Of a DNA stretch of 64,000 nucleotides, positions 40,806 to 49,435 are shown piece by piece; within the stretch, counting starts at the first letter, position 1; each line of letters begins with the position of its first letter. The notes below the pieces were generated by a model. The model saw only the letters and a program-made list of their open reading frames with translations. It made no database searches and was not told the DNA's origin. Origin of the DNA: Lysobacteraceae bacterium (GTDB lineage: Bacteria > Pseudomonadota > Gammaproteobacteria > Nitrococcales > AK92); NCBI GenBank assembly GCA_012523465.1, contig JAAYIK010000007.1, forward strand, positions 1 through 64,000, read 5' to 3'. A program made the translations under genes and the position numbers.

Positions 40806-41624
40806 GTGCAAGACGGGGCTGGGAGTGAATTCTGGCAAGACATGGCGCGCGCCTTTGGCGGGGCGCTGATTTTCGCATTCCCCCTGCTCATGACCATGGA
40901 AATGTGGTGGCTAGGGCTGTATCTGGCGCGCTACAAGCTGGCGCTTTTCGTCATTGCCCTGCTGCCGGTCCTGGTTGGCCTGTCCTATTACGCCGGCTTT
41001 CGTCACACCTTCGACTTCAAGGAAGATGTCATTGATGCCCTGGTCGCGTTTGTGGTTGGTGTGGCGATGGCGGCGCTGTTTCTGACCTTGTTCGGGGTCA
41101 TCAAAACCGGCATGTCGCCAGACGCCATCGTCGGCAACGTCATTCTGCTGGCCGCTCCGGCCAGCATGGGGGCCATCTTGGCCAGCAAGCAGCTGGGGCA
41201 GCTTCAGAACAACGCAAGGGCGCTCCAGCAAGCCCGCTACGCGGGTGAGCTGTTCATCATGATGGCGGGAGCGCTGCTGCTAGCTTTCAACGTCGCGCCT
41301 ACGGAAGCAATCATCCTGATCGCCTACAAAATGACGGCCTGGCATGCGTTGGCGTTGATCGTGGTCACGCTCACCGTCATGCACGTCATCGTTTATACCG
41401 CCGGTTTCCGCGGGCAAAGGCAAACACCGGAGGGGACAACCTTCTGGCGCATGTTTCGGCATTTCACCGTGGTCGGCTACGCCATCGGCGGGCTGGTCAG
41501 CTTGTACGTGCTGTGGACCTTTGAGCACCTGAGCGGTTGTGGATTGCTCGCGGCCGTGCAGACGGTCGTGGTGACGGCGTTTCCGGCCGGAGTCGGAGCC
41601 GCCGTCTCAAGGCTGGTGCTGTAG
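40806..41624 (+). CDS. TIGR02587-family integral membrane protein
   Basis: 272 residues from a GTG at 40806 with AGGAG 8 nt upstream. About seven hydrophobic segments are visible. The sequence (FWQDMARAFGGALIFAFPLL, TMEMWWLGLYLAR) matches the family I know as TIGR02587. It is found as a two-gene operon with TIGR02588, as here (2 bp apart). The function of the pair is unknown. Confidence 0.8.
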   Translation: MQDGAGSEFWQDMARAFGGALIFAFPLLMTMEMWWLGLYLARYKLALFVIALLPVLVGLSYYAGFRHTFDFKEDVIDALVAFVVGVAMAALFLTLFGVIKTGMSPDAIVGNVILLAAPASMGAILASKQLGQLQNNARALQQARYAGELFIMMAGALLLAFNVAPTEAIILIAYKMTAWHALALIVVTLTVMHVIVYTAGFRGQRQTPEGTTFWRMFRHFTVVGYAIGGLVSLYVLWTFEHLSGCGLLAAVQTVVVTAFPAGVGAAVSRLVL

Positions 41625-41626
41625 CC

Positions 41627-42022
41627 GTGGCGGGAAAACAGGGTGTCGGCGAGCCGCCGTTGTGGGAGCGGCTGGTAGCGCTGGTGGGGTCTCTGCTGGT
41701 GCTGGCCTCGGTCGTGTATCTGCTCTATCAGGGAATCTGGGGCGACCATTCGCCGCCTGACATCGTGATCGAGCAGATAGACGTGATGGACAGTGGCGCC
41801 GCCCATCTGGTCCGCTTCCGCGCCCGCAACCAGGGTGGCAAGACAGCGGCCGAGGTGATCGTCCGCGGTGTGCTGGAGCGCGACGGCGAGCAGATCGAAA
41901 CCGCCGAGGCCAGCATCGACTACATACCACCAGGTTCCGAGCAGCAGGGCGGCCTTTATTTCAGCCACGATCCGCGCCAGGCGCAGCTGACCATCGGCGC
42001 TTCCGGCTATCGCCTGCCCTGA
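41627..42022 (+). CDS. TIGR02588-family protein
   Basis: 131 residues from a GTG at 41627, 2 bp after the upstream stop. A single N-terminal transmembrane helix (about 15-35) leads to a predicted extracytoplasmic beta-rich domain (DIVIEQIDVMDSGAAHLVRF, then RARNQGGKTAAEVIVRG), which looks like a small Ig-like or CARDB-type fold. It is the known partner of TIGR02587. Function unknown. Confidence 0.8.
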   Translation: MAGKQGVGEPPLWERLVALVGSLLVLASVVYLLYQGIWGDHSPPDIVIEQIDVMDSGAAHLVRFRARNQGGKTAAEVIVRGVLERDGEQIETAEASIDYIPPGSEQQGGLYFSHDPRQAQLTIGASGYRLP

Positions 42023-42044
42023 ACCGGACGCAGGCCGACCTGCT

Positions 42045-42077
42045 GCAGGCATGCGACACCGTCTGTCGCATGCCTGC
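42045..42077. repeat. 14-bp perfect inverted repeat after the TIGR02588 gene
   Basis: The arms 42045-42058 and 42064-42077 are perfectly complementary (GCAGGCATGCGACA and its reverse complement), with a 5-nt loop. No T-run follows. It may protect the 3' end of the operon mRNA or act as a weak terminator; a REP-like repeat is possible. Confidence 0.65.
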
Positions 42078-42141
42078 GGATAATCCTCCTCCAAATCCTG
42101 GGCCTGATCACGATCCAGCCTTTGGAAGGGATGAGAGGAGT

Positions 42142-42927
42142 ATGCTTGGAGCTATCGCAGGCGACATCGTTGGTTCGATCTACGAGTTCGACGGCATCAA
42201 GTCCAAGGTATTCGAGCTGTTTCATCCGGAAGCGACTTTCACCGACGACACGGTGCAGACAGTGGCGCTGGCGGAGAGCATTCTGACGGGGGAAAGCTAT
42301 CGCGACCTGCTGCTGAAGTACTACCGGCGCTATCCCGACGTCGGCTACAGCAACAGGTTCCGGCGCTGGGCCGAGGAAGGACCACACCTGCCCTACAACA
42401 GCATGGGCAATGGCGCGGCCATGCGGGTCAGCCCGATCGGTTTCGCCTACGACGATTTGGACACCGTCTTGGCCAAGGCCGCTGAGTCGGCCGTCATTAC
42501 CCACAACCATCCGGAAGGCATAAAGGGCGCCCAAGCAACCGCCACGGCCATTTTCCTGGCCAGAAACGGCAGTTCCAAGACCGCCATCAAGCGCTACATC
42601 GAGCATCGCTTCGGCTACGACCTGTCCACGCCGCTGGATCGCCTCCGGCCGCATTATCGTTTTGACGCGACCTGCCAGGGCACGGTGCCACCTGCCATCC
42701 GCGCCTTTCTCGAAGCCGAGGACTGGGAAGACGCCGTGCGCAATGCTGTCTCTCTCGGCGGCGACAGCGACACCCTGGCCTGCATCGCGGGGGGCATCGC
42801 CGAGGCTGCGTTCGGCCTGCCGGAAGTCATCGCCGAACGGGCCCTGTCCTATCTCGACCCCGAGTTGCGTCGCGTCCTGCAGGAATTCGCGACCCATGTC
42901 CGGCGCCGGCCGGTCTTGCCGCGTTGA
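42142..42927 (+). CDS. ADP-ribosylglycohydrolase family protein (DraG-like)
   Basis: 261 residues from the ATG at 42142, where the family's MLGAIAGDIVGSIYE begins; a start at 42070 would add 24 residues from inside the palindrome. Metal-binding motifs are visible: TFTDDTVQTVALAES, and near the C-terminus LGGDSDTLACIAGGIAEA. The HNHPEGIKGAQATA segment is also typical. It would remove ADP-ribose from a protein or small molecule; substrate unknown. No DraT-like transferase is in the window. Confidence 0.88.
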   Translation: MLGAIAGDIVGSIYEFDGIKSKVFELFHPEATFTDDTVQTVALAESILTGESYRDLLLKYYRRYPDVGYSNRFRRWAEEGPHLPYNSMGNGAAMRVSPIGFAYDDLDTVLAKAAESAVITHNHPEGIKGAQATATAIFLARNGSSKTAIKRYIEHRFGYDLSTPLDRLRPHYRFDATCQGTVPPAIRAFLEAEDWEDAVRNAVSLGGDSDTLACIAGGIAEAAFGLPEVIAERALSYLDPELRRVLQEFATHVRRRPVLPR

Positions 42928-43144
42928 GCGGGGCGGCCGCCTCGTTTCGCGCTAGTGAAATGTCCCGTCAGCAGTCATAATGATTTCCTGTCGCGCCTGA
43001 ACTCCATCATGCCGATGCCGACCCGCGCGGGCGCAGCCGTCCAATCGCCACCGGGCAGCGACGAAGGGTGGTGGCGCCGAGATGCTGGGGCTATTGCTGG
43101 CCGGAGAAGTTCATGCGAAAGGCCAGGGAATAACAGGAGCTGCC

Positions 43145-43438
43145 ATGCGTCGACTGATCCGCCTCATCATCGCTCTGTTCATCGTCGCCTTTGGCTTGAG
43201 CTTCGCTCTCTTGAACGCCGGGACGACGCAGCTGGACTTCTATTTTGGCAGCGTCGAGCTGCCCTTGTCGCTGGCGCTCACGTTGGCACTGGTTCTGGGG
43301 GCCCTGCTGGGGTTGCTGTCGGCGACGGCGGTGCTCGTGCGGCAAAAACGGGAGACGGCTCAGTTGCGACGCCAGCTGGCGCAGCGCGAGAAGGAACTGA
43401 GCGAATTGCGCAAACTGCCGCTTAGAGACGTGGCCTGA
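43145..43438 (+). CDS. lapA: Lipopolysaccharide assembly protein A
   Basis: 97 residues from the ATG at 43145 (ACAGGAG upstream). Two transmembrane helices (about 4-24 and 40-65) are followed by a coiled-coil tail (KRETAQLRRQLAQREKELSE). LapA works with LapB at the inner membrane to control LPS synthesis via FtsH and LpxC. The start of lapB overlaps its stop by one base. Confidence 0.93.
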   Translation: MRRLIRLIIALFIVAFGLSFALLNAGTTQLDFYFGSVELPLSLALTLALVLGALLGLLSATAVLVRQKRETAQLRRQLAQREKELSELRKLPLRDVA

Positions 43439-44595
43439 TGCTGCAACTGTTTTGGCTCCTGTTGCCGGTGGCTGCGCTGTCCGGCTGGCTGCTGGGCCGC
43501 CGGGAGCGCTCCGGTGGCGGCCGCGCATCCTCCTCCAGGTTGCCGGGAGGGTATCTGCAGGGCCTCAACTACCTCCTCAACGAGCAGCAGGATAAGGCCA
43601 TCGAGGTCTTCACCCGCCTGATCGAGGTCGACAGCGATACCGCCGAGCTGCACCTGGCGCTGGGCAGCCTGTTTCGCCGTCGCGGCGAGGTGGAGCGGGC
43701 TATCCGTATCCACCAGAACCTGATCGCCCGCCCTTCCATGACCCGGGAGCAGCGCGCCTACGCGTTGCTGGAGCTGGGGTTGGATTACATGAAGGCCGGA
43801 CTGCTCGACCGCGCCGAGGCGCTGTTTCAGCAGGTGGCCGATTTCGATGCCTACGTGGTGCCGGCCCTGCATCAGCTGCTCATCATCCATCAGCGGCACA
43901 GGGACTGGGAGCAGGCCATTGCCACCGCCAAGAGGCTGGAGGGGCATGGCGCGCCAGGGATGCGCCCCCTGATCGCCCATTTTTACTGCGAGCAGGCCGA
44001 GCTGGCGCTGCAGCGCGGCGATGCCCGCCGCGCCCAGCAGCTGCTGAAAAAGGCGCTGGCCAGCGATCCCGGCTGCGTCCGTGCCAGCTTGCAGCTGGGC
44101 CTGCTGCAGCTGGAGCGGGGCAATCACCGGGCGGCGCTGCGCTCGCTGGCCAACGTCGAGCGCCAGGATCCGGCGTTTCTGCCGGAGGTCTTGGAGCCGA
44201 TGCAGGAGTGCTACACTGCGCTGCGCCAGCCGGACCAGATGCAACGCGAGCTGGAGCGCCTGGCGGATGCCCATCCCGAAACCGGGGTCTCCTTGGCGCT
44301 GGCCGAGGTGATACGAGAACGGCAGGGCGTGCAGGCGGCGGTGAGCTACCTCCTGACGACGCTGCGGCGGGCGCCGACACTGACCGGAATCGGGCGCTTA
44401 CTGGAGCTGATCGCTGAACGCGGCGGTCAGGCCGCCGATGTCGAGGAGCTGCAAATCATACGGGCAATCTTCGACGAGGTCTTAGCCGGCTACAACGACT
44501 ACGAGTGCCGCCAGTGCGGCTTCTCCGGGCGCACGCTGCATTGGCAGTGTCCCAGCTGCCGCTCGTGGGGGACCGTGAAGCCGCTGCTGATTTGA
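43438..44595 (+). CDS. lapB: Lipopolysaccharide assembly protein B
   Basis: 385 residues. An N-terminal membrane anchor (MLQLFWLLLPVAALSGWLLG) precedes a series of TPR repeats and a C-terminal rubredoxin-like Zn domain with paired CxxC (YECRQCGFSGRTLHWQCPSC). LapB is an adaptor that hands LpxC to FtsH in E. coli. lpxC itself is at the end of this window. It is followed by pyrF after 3 bp. Confidence 0.95.
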   Translation: MLQLFWLLLPVAALSGWLLGRRERSGGGRASSSRLPGGYLQGLNYLLNEQQDKAIEVFTRLIEVDSDTAELHLALGSLFRRRGEVERAIRIHQNLIARPSMTREQRAYALLELGLDYMKAGLLDRAEALFQQVADFDAYVVPALHQLLIIHQRHRDWEQAIATAKRLEGHGAPGMRPLIAHFYCEQAELALQRGDARRAQQLLKKALASDPGCVRASLQLGLLQLERGNHRAALRSLANVERQDPAFLPEVLEPMQECYTALRQPDQMQRELERLADAHPETGVSLALAEVIRERQGVQAAVSYLLTTLRRAPTLTGIGRLLELIAERGGQAADVEELQIIRAIFDEVLAGYNDYECRQCGFSGRTLHWQCPSCRSWGTVKPLLI

Positions 44596-44598
44596 GAG

Positions 44599-45330
44599 AT
44601 GGGTGAGCGATTGCAGCAACGAGACAACCGACACACGCGCCAGGGGCCGCGACTGATCGTGGCGCTGGATTTTCCCGCCGTGCGCCAGGCCGAGGAGCTG
44701 GCGGCCAAGCTGGAGCCCACCGCCTGCCGGCTCAAGATCGGCAAGGAACTGTTCGTGCGTGGCGGACCGCAGCTGATCGAGCGCCTCCAGGCGCGCGGCT
44801 TCGAGATCTTCCTCGACCTCAAGTTCCATGACATCCCCAACACGGTGGCGGCTGCCTGTCGGGCGGCGGCCGAGCTCGGCGTCTGGATGGTCAACGTGCA
44901 CGCCTTGGGCGGCAGCGCCATGATGCAGGCGGCGCAGGAGGCAGTCGCCGCCGTTTCGACTCGGCCCTTGCTGATCGCGGTTACCGTACTGACCAGCCAC
45001 GATGCCGCCAGCCTGCGTGAGCTGGGTTTGCCCGAGCCGGCCGTGCTGGTGCCGCAGCTGGCCCGCCTGGCGCGCCAGGCGGGGCTCGACGGGGTGGTCT
45101 GCTCCGCCCAGGAGGCGAGCCTGCTGCGGGCTCGGGAGGGCAGCAGCTTCTGCTTGGTCACGCCGGGCATCCGTCCCGCCGCCGCCCAGGCCGATGATCA
45201 GCGACGCGTCATGACTCCGGCTGAGGCGTTGGCGGCCGGTTCGGATTATCTGGTCATTGGCCGGCCGATCACCGCCGCCCCCGATCCTATGGCGGCGCTG
45301 GCCAGCATTCTGGACGAGATCGCAGGCTAG
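44599..45330 (+). CDS. pyrF: Orotidine 5'-phosphate decarboxylase
   Basis: 243 residues. It makes UMP from OMP. The catalytic motif is [13 protein letters not shown] (Asp-x-Lys-x-x-Asp), and [19 protein letters not shown] is the phosphate-binding loop. The lapA-lapB-pyrF order is a gammaproteobacterial hallmark. It begins with a short polar extension before [10 protein letters not shown]. Confidence 0.96.
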   Translation: MGERLQQRDNRHTRQGPRLIVALDFPAVRQAEELAAKLEPTACRLKIGKELFVRGGPQLIERLQARGFEIFLDLKFHDIPNTVAAACRAAAELGVWMVNVHALGGSAMMQAAQEAVAAVSTRPLLIAVTVLTSHDAASLRELGLPEPAVLVPQLARLARQAGLDGVVCSAQEASLLRAREGSSFCLVTPGIRPAAAQADDQRRVMTPAEALAAGSDYLVIGRPITAAPDPMAALASILDEIAG

Positions 45331-45375
45331 GCGCGTGTCGAGGAACTTCCTGCCCCGGGCGGCGGTCAGCGATGT

Positions 45376-45381
45376 TAGAAT
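45376..45381 (+). promoter_or_regulatory. -10 element of the rnpB promoter
   Basis: TAGAAT lies 5 bp before the predicted 5' end of RNase P RNA. No obvious -35. Position is right for rnpB transcription. Confidence 0.45.
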
Positions 45382-45385
45382 GTCT

Positions 45386-45737
45386 GCGGGAGTCGGCCGG
45401 ACAGTCGCTGCGTCGGTCTCGGCGCGGAGGAAAGTCCGGGCTCCACAGGGCAGGGTGCCAGGTAACGCCTGGGCGGCGTGAGCCGACGGAAAGTGCCACA
45501 GAAAACAGACCGCCGATGGCCTTCGGGCACAGGCAAGGGTGAAAAGGTGCGGTAAGAGCGCACCGCGCGGGTGGTAACACTCCGCGGCACGGTAAACCCC
45601 ACCCGGAGCAAGACCAAATAGGGGAGCTATGGTGTGGCCCGCACCGCTCTCGGGTAGGTCGCTAGAGGCGCACGGCGACGTGCGTCCCAGATGAATGACT
45701 GTCCTCGACAGAACCCGGCTTACAGGCCGACTCCCGC
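45386..45737 (+). ncRNA. rnpB: RNase P RNA, bacterial type A
   Basis: The catalytic RNA of RNase P, which matures tRNA 5' ends. The conserved blocks GAGGAAAGTCCGGGCTCC, AGGGCAGGGTGCCAGGTAAC, GGTAAACCCCACCCGGAGCA and AGATGAATGACTGTC are all present in order. The 5' end GCGGGAGTCGGCC pairs with the 3' end GGCCGACTCCCGC (helix P1). The length of about 352 nt is typical of type A. It sits between pyrF and the mraZ leader on the plus strand. Confidence 0.97.
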
Positions 45738-45837
45738 CCTTCCTTCCTCGCTTCTCCCTTTCCGACCCCACCACCCGTCCCGCTTAGCCGTGGCCTTTGA
45801 ACGGTCTTTAGCATTTTTTTCTAAGCGAATGATTTGT

Positions 45838-45876
45838 CTGTCGAAATCGTCTCGCTCTGCGGAGGAGCTTCGACAG
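45838..45876. repeat. 8-bp inverted repeat upstream of the dcw promoter
   Basis: CTGTCGAA and TTCGACAG flank a 23-nt interior. It is about 60 bp upstream of the -35 and may be a regulator site or the 3' end of an rnpB processing region. Confidence 0.4.
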
Positions 45877-45934
45877 AGTTTGCTTATCGTTCGTAAGTTA
45901 TTGTTGATAAAGAAAGATTTCAGAAGAGGAATGC

Positions 45935-45964
45935 TTGACAACTTTCTCGCCGCCTCCCTATAGT
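45935..45964 (+). promoter_or_regulatory. mraZ: Sigma-70 promoter of the dcw cluster
   Basis: A perfect -35 TTGACA (45935-45940), an 18-bp spacer, and -10 TATAGT (45959-45964). Transcription would begin near 45971, about 60 nt before the mraZ start. It is the best-looking promoter in the window. Confidence 0.8.
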
Positions 45965-45973
45965 GTGCCGAAG

Positions 45974-46007
45974 TGGGATAAAGTGGAAAAAAATGGAACC
46001 CGGTTGG
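45974..46007 (+). promoter_or_regulatory. MraZ operator repeats
   Basis: TGG triplets lie at 45974, 45984 and 45994, exactly 10 nt apart, with a degenerate fourth (TTGG) at 46004. This fits the known TGGGN-N5 repeats bound by MraZ oligomers. They sit immediately downstream of the -10, so binding would block transcription and autoregulate the cluster. Confidence 0.75.
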
Positions 46008-46033
46008 CGTAACGGGGCCCAAGCGGGGGAGCC

Positions 46034-46486
46034 GTGTTTCGGGGGGTCAGCCATCTTAGTCTGGACGAGAAAGGGCGCATGTCGTTCCCGAGCCGCTATC
46101 GGGATCGGCTGATGGAGCTCTGTGGTGGTGATCTCGTCATCACGGTCGACCCCGAGCATTGCCTGCTCGTCTATCCCCTTCCGGCCTGGGAAGAAATTCA
46201 GCAGAAGCTGCAGCGGCTGCCGAGCTTCAATCCGGCCACGCGCAATCTGCAGCGTCTTCTGATCGGCTACGCCACTGACGTGCAAATGGATGCTAATGGG
46301 CGCGTGCTGCTGCCGCAGCCGTTGCGCGAGTTCGCCTACCTGGAGCGCAAGGTGGTGCTCGCCGGCCAAGGCAACAAGTTCGAGCTCTGGGACGAAGAAC
46401 GTTGGACCAAGAACTCCGAAGTCTGGTTGGCAGAAGCGCCGCAGAACCTGGAGTCGGTGGCCGAGCTGGCGGATTTGACGCTATGA
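46034..46486 (+). CDS. mraZ: Transcriptional regulator MraZ
   Basis: 150 residues from a GTG start at 46034, after GGGGGAG. Two SpoVT/AbrB-type halves are visible, with [16 protein letters not shown] and [15 protein letters not shown] as the repeated DxxGR signatures. It forms a ring that binds its own promoter. The stop overlaps the rsmH start as ATGA. Confidence 0.96.
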   Translation: MFRGVSHLSLDEKGRMSFPSRYRDRLMELCGGDLVITVDPEHCLLVYPLPAWEEIQQKLQRLPSFNPATRNLQRLLIGYATDVQMDANGRVLLPQPLREFAYLERKVVLAGQGNKFELWDEERWTKNSEVWLAEAPQNLESVAELADLTL

Positions 46487-47433
46487 CAAGAGCCGACAGT
46501 GACGGTTCGGTGCACAGTCCCGTGCTGCGGGAGGAGGCGATCGCCGCGCTGGCGATCCGACCCGACGGGCTGTACGTGGACGGCACCTTCGGGCGCGGTG
46601 GCCACGCCAGCGAGATCCAGCGCCGGCTTGGGCCCCGTGGGCGGCTGTGGCTGATCGACAAGGATCCGGAAGCGATCGCCGAGGCGCGCGCCCGCTTCGG
46701 CGCTGATCCGCGCTGTCTCATCCACCACGGTTCCTTCGCCGAGCTGCGCGCGCTGGCGGAGCGCCACGGGGCGCTGGGGAGTATCGACGGTCTGTTGCTG
46801 GACCTGGGAGTGTCGTCGCCGCAGCTGGATGCGGCCGAGCGCGGGTTCAGCTTCATGCGAGACGGGCCGCTGGACATGCGCATGGATAGCTCGCGCGGCA
46901 TGACGGCGGCGCAATGGCTGAACTCGGCGGACGGCGAGGAGATTGCTCGGGTGCTGCGCGAGTATGGCGAAGAGCGCTTCGCCCGCCGCATCGCCCAGGC
47001 GATCGTGGCCTACCGCAACCAGCAGGGGCCGCTGCAGACCACCGGCCAGCTGGCCGAGCTGATCGCCGGCGCCGTGCCGGTCCGCGAGCGCCACAAGCAC
47101 CCGGCAACCCGCAGCTTTCAGGCGATTCGGATACACCTGAACGGCGAATTGGAAGACTTGTCTCGGATTCTGGAGGACGCTTGTGATTTGCTAGCACCCC
47201 GCGGCCGCCTGGCGGTGATCAGTTTCCATTCGCTGGAGGACCGCTTGGTCAAACGCTTCATGCGGGCGCGCTCCAGCACGGCGCAGGTGCCGCCGGAGCT
47301 GCCGGTGATCCCTGAACAGCTCAAGCCGAAGCTGAGGCTGGTCGGCCGTGCGGTGCGGCCGAATGCGGCCGAGGTCGCTGCCAACCCGAGAGCGCGCAGC
47401 GCGGTGCTGCGGGTCGCGGAGCGGTTGCCGTGA
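46483..47433 (+). CDS. rsmH: 16S rRNA (cytosine1402-N4)-methyltransferase
   Basis: 316 residues from the ATG at 46483, overlapping mraZ by 4 bp. The SAM motif is [15 protein letters not shown], followed by [14 protein letters not shown]. The C-terminal [15 protein letters not shown] is diagnostic. It methylates the 30S decoding site. The ftsL GTG lies within its stop. Confidence 0.98.
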   Translation: MTRADSDGSVHSPVLREEAIAALAIRPDGLYVDGTFGRGGHASEIQRRLGPRGRLWLIDKDPEAIAEARARFGADPRCLIHHGSFAELRALAERHGALGSIDGLLLDLGVSSPQLDAAERGFSFMRDGPLDMRMDSSRGMTAAQWLNSADGEEIARVLREYGEERFARRIAQAIVAYRNQQGPLQTTGQLAELIAGAVPVRERHKHPATRSFQAIRIHLNGELEDLSRILEDACDLLAPRGRLAVISFHSLEDRLVKRFMRARSSTAQVPPELPVIPEQLKPKLRLVGRAVRPNAAEVAANPRARSAVLRVAERLP

Positions 47434-47696
47434 GGCAGGGCCTGATCCTGGTCGCGCTGGCGGCTGCACTGATGAGCACGGCGGTCGGCGTGATCCATTT
47501 CAAGCACCAATCTCGCCGGCTGTTCGCGGAGTCGCAGGAGCTGCTGCGGGAGGCCGACCGGCTGAACGTGGAGTGGAACATGCTGCAGCTGGAGCTGGCA
47601 GCCTGGTCGGCGCACGGTCGGATCGAGCGGATCGCCCGGGAGAAGCTGCAGATGCGCATGCCGCGCCGGACCGATGCCGTGATACTGAAACAATGA
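47430..47696 (+). CDS. ftsL: Cell division protein FtsL
   Basis: 88 residues from a GTG start overlapping rsmH by 4 bp. A transmembrane helix (about 3-22) is followed by a periplasmic leucine-zipper-like helix ([20 protein letters not shown]). FtsL forms a complex with FtsB and FtsQ at the septum. Sequence is poorly conserved; the position before ftsI supports the call. Confidence 0.92.
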   Translation: MRQGLILVALAAALMSTAVGVIHFKHQSRRLFAESQELLREADRLNVEWNMLQLELAAWSAHGRIERIAREKLQMRMPRRTDAVILKQ

Positions 47697-47707
47697 GATA
47701 GGCAGAC

Positions 47708-49435
47708 ATGCTGCGCGATGCTCAACAGGAAAAATCCAGCCTGCCGCCTGCTTGGCGATCGGCCGCGCTGCTGCTCGGCTTCGGTCTGTGCGCCTGCATC
47801 CTGCTGGGGCGGGCGGTGGATCTGCAGGTGCTGGACAAGCAGTTCCTGCAGACCCAGGGCGACGCCAGGCACCTGCGGGTGGTAGAGATTCCGGCGCATC
47901 GCGGCGCGATCACTGACCGCAACGGCGAGCCGCTGGCGAGCAGCTCGCCGGTCGATTCGGTGTGGGTGAACCCGAAGGAATTTCTTGCCGCCGGAGCGGA
48001 CAGCCACGAGCTGGCGCGACTGCTGGATCTGGAGCCGCGTCTGTTGGAGCGGCGCATCCGCGAGCGAGCCGATCGCGAGTTCCTGTACGTCAAGCGCCAC
48101 GTTCCGCCTGATCTGGCCGAGCGGGTCATGGCGCTGAAGCTGCCGGGGGTATCGCTGGAGCGTGAATACCGGCGCTTCTATCCAACTGGAGAAGTGGCGG
48201 CGCACGTGGTCGGATTCACCGACATCGACGACCGCGGCCAGGAGGGCATGGAGCTCGCTTATGACCAATGGCTGCGGGGCGAGCCTGGGGCTAAGCGCGT
48301 GGTCAAGGACCGCTACGGCCGTATCATCGGCGACGTGGAGAGTCTGCGCGAGCCGCGCCCCGGCAAGGAACTGCGGCTGAGCATCGACCGCCGGCTGCAA
48401 TACCTGGCCTATCGCGAGCTGAAGGCGGCCGCCCTCGAGCAGCAGGTGCGAGCGGCGTCGCTGGTGCTGCTCGACGTCACCACCGGGGAGGTGCTGGCCA
48501 TGGTCAACCAGCCCGGCTACAACCCCAACAATCGTGCCGAGCTGAGCGGCCAGGTCGTGCGCAACCGCGCCGTCACCGATGCCTACGAGCCGGGCTCCAC
48601 CATCAAGGTGTTCTCGGTGGCGGCGGCGCTGGAGTCGGGCCGGTTCCGCCCCGACACCATCATCGACACCGGCCCGGGCTACATGCGGGTGGGCAATTAC
48701 ACCATTCACGATACCCGTGCCTTCGGCAAGATCGATGTCAGCACCCTGATCCAGAAGTCCAGCAACATCGGCGTGGCCAAGATGGCGCTGGAGCTGGAGC
48801 CGGAAACGATCTGGGATACCTACGTCAGGCTGGGCTTCGGTTCGCCGCCGGGAACCGGTTTCCCAGGCGAAGCCTCGGGACTGATGCCGCCGCGGCCGCC
48901 GCAGCGCCCCGCTGAGCGGGCAGCCTTGGCCTATGGCTATGGCCTGTCGGTCACGCCGCTGCAGCTGGCTAGCGCCTATGCCACCATCGCTGCCGACGGC
49001 GTTCGGCGGCCGGTGTCGTTCCTGGCCTTGCCGGAGCCGCCGACCGGCGAGCAGGTGATCTCACCGGAAGTGGCCCGGCAGGTGCGGGCCATGATGGAGA
49101 TGGTGGTGGCGGAGGGGGGTACCGCGCCGCAGGCCCGGGTGGCTGGCTATCGCGTCGCCGGCAAGACCGGCACGTCCCGCAAGGCCATCGCCGGCGGTTA
49201 CGACGACAAGGCACACCTGGCCTATTTCGCCGGCTTCGCGCCGGCCAGCAAGCCGCGGCTGGCCATGGTGGTGGTGCTGGACGAGCCCAGCGCGCATTCC
49301 TACTACGGCGGTCGCGTAGCCGCCCCCGTCTTCAGCCGGGTGATGAGCGGCGCCCTGCGCCTGCTCAACGTGCCGCCGGACGATCTGCCCGGACTGGGCA
49401 GCTACGTCGCCAGCATCGGGGGGGTGAGACAATGA
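47708..49435 (+). CDS. ftsI: Peptidoglycan transpeptidase FtsI (PBP3)
   Basis: 575 residues. An N-terminal transmembrane helix (about 18-38) precedes the pedestal domain and a transpeptidase domain. The active-site Ser-x-x-Lys is in EPGSTIKVFSV, Ser-x-Asn in QKSSNIGVAK and Lys-Thr-Gly in VAGKTGTSRKA. It makes septal cross-links together with FtsW. The stop overlaps murE by 4 bp. Confidence 0.98.
   Translation: MLRDAQQEKSSLPPAWRSAALLLGFGLCACILLGRAVDLQVLDKQFLQTQGDARHLRVVEIPAHRGAITDRNGEPLASSSPVDSVWVNPKEFLAAGADSHELARLLDLEPRLLERRIRERADREFLYVKRHVPPDLAERVMALKLPGVSLEREYRRFYPTGEVAAHVVGFTDIDDRGQEGMELAYDQWLRGEPGAKRVVKDRYGRIIGDVESLREPRPGKELRLSIDRRLQYLAYRELKAAALEQQVRAASLVLLDVTTGEVLAMVNQPGYNPNNRAELSGQVVRNRAVTDAYEPGSTIKVFSVAAALESGRFRPDTIIDTGPGYMRVGNYTIHDTRAFGKIDVSTLIQKSSNIGVAKMALELEPETIWDTYVRLGFGSPPGTGFPGEASGLMPPRPPQRPAERAALAYGYGLSVTPLQLASAYATIAADGVRRPVSFLALPEPPTGEQVISPEVARQVRAMMEMVVAEGGTAPQARVAGYRVAGKTGTSRKAIAGGYDDKAHLAYFAGFAPASKPRLAMVVVLDEPSAHSYYGGRVAAPVFSRVMSGALRLLNVPPDDLPGLGSYVASIGGVRQ

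Larger units (their letters stand above)
45738..46033. other. AT-rich leader region between rnpB and mraZ
   Basis: 296 bp with no gene. It is clearly more AT-rich than its surroundings. It contains two inverted repeats (45781-45787 with 45821-45827, CGCTTAG/CTAAGCG; and 45838-45845 with 45869-45876, CTGTCGAA/TTCGACAG), then the mraZ promoter and MraZ boxes. Confidence 0.5.
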
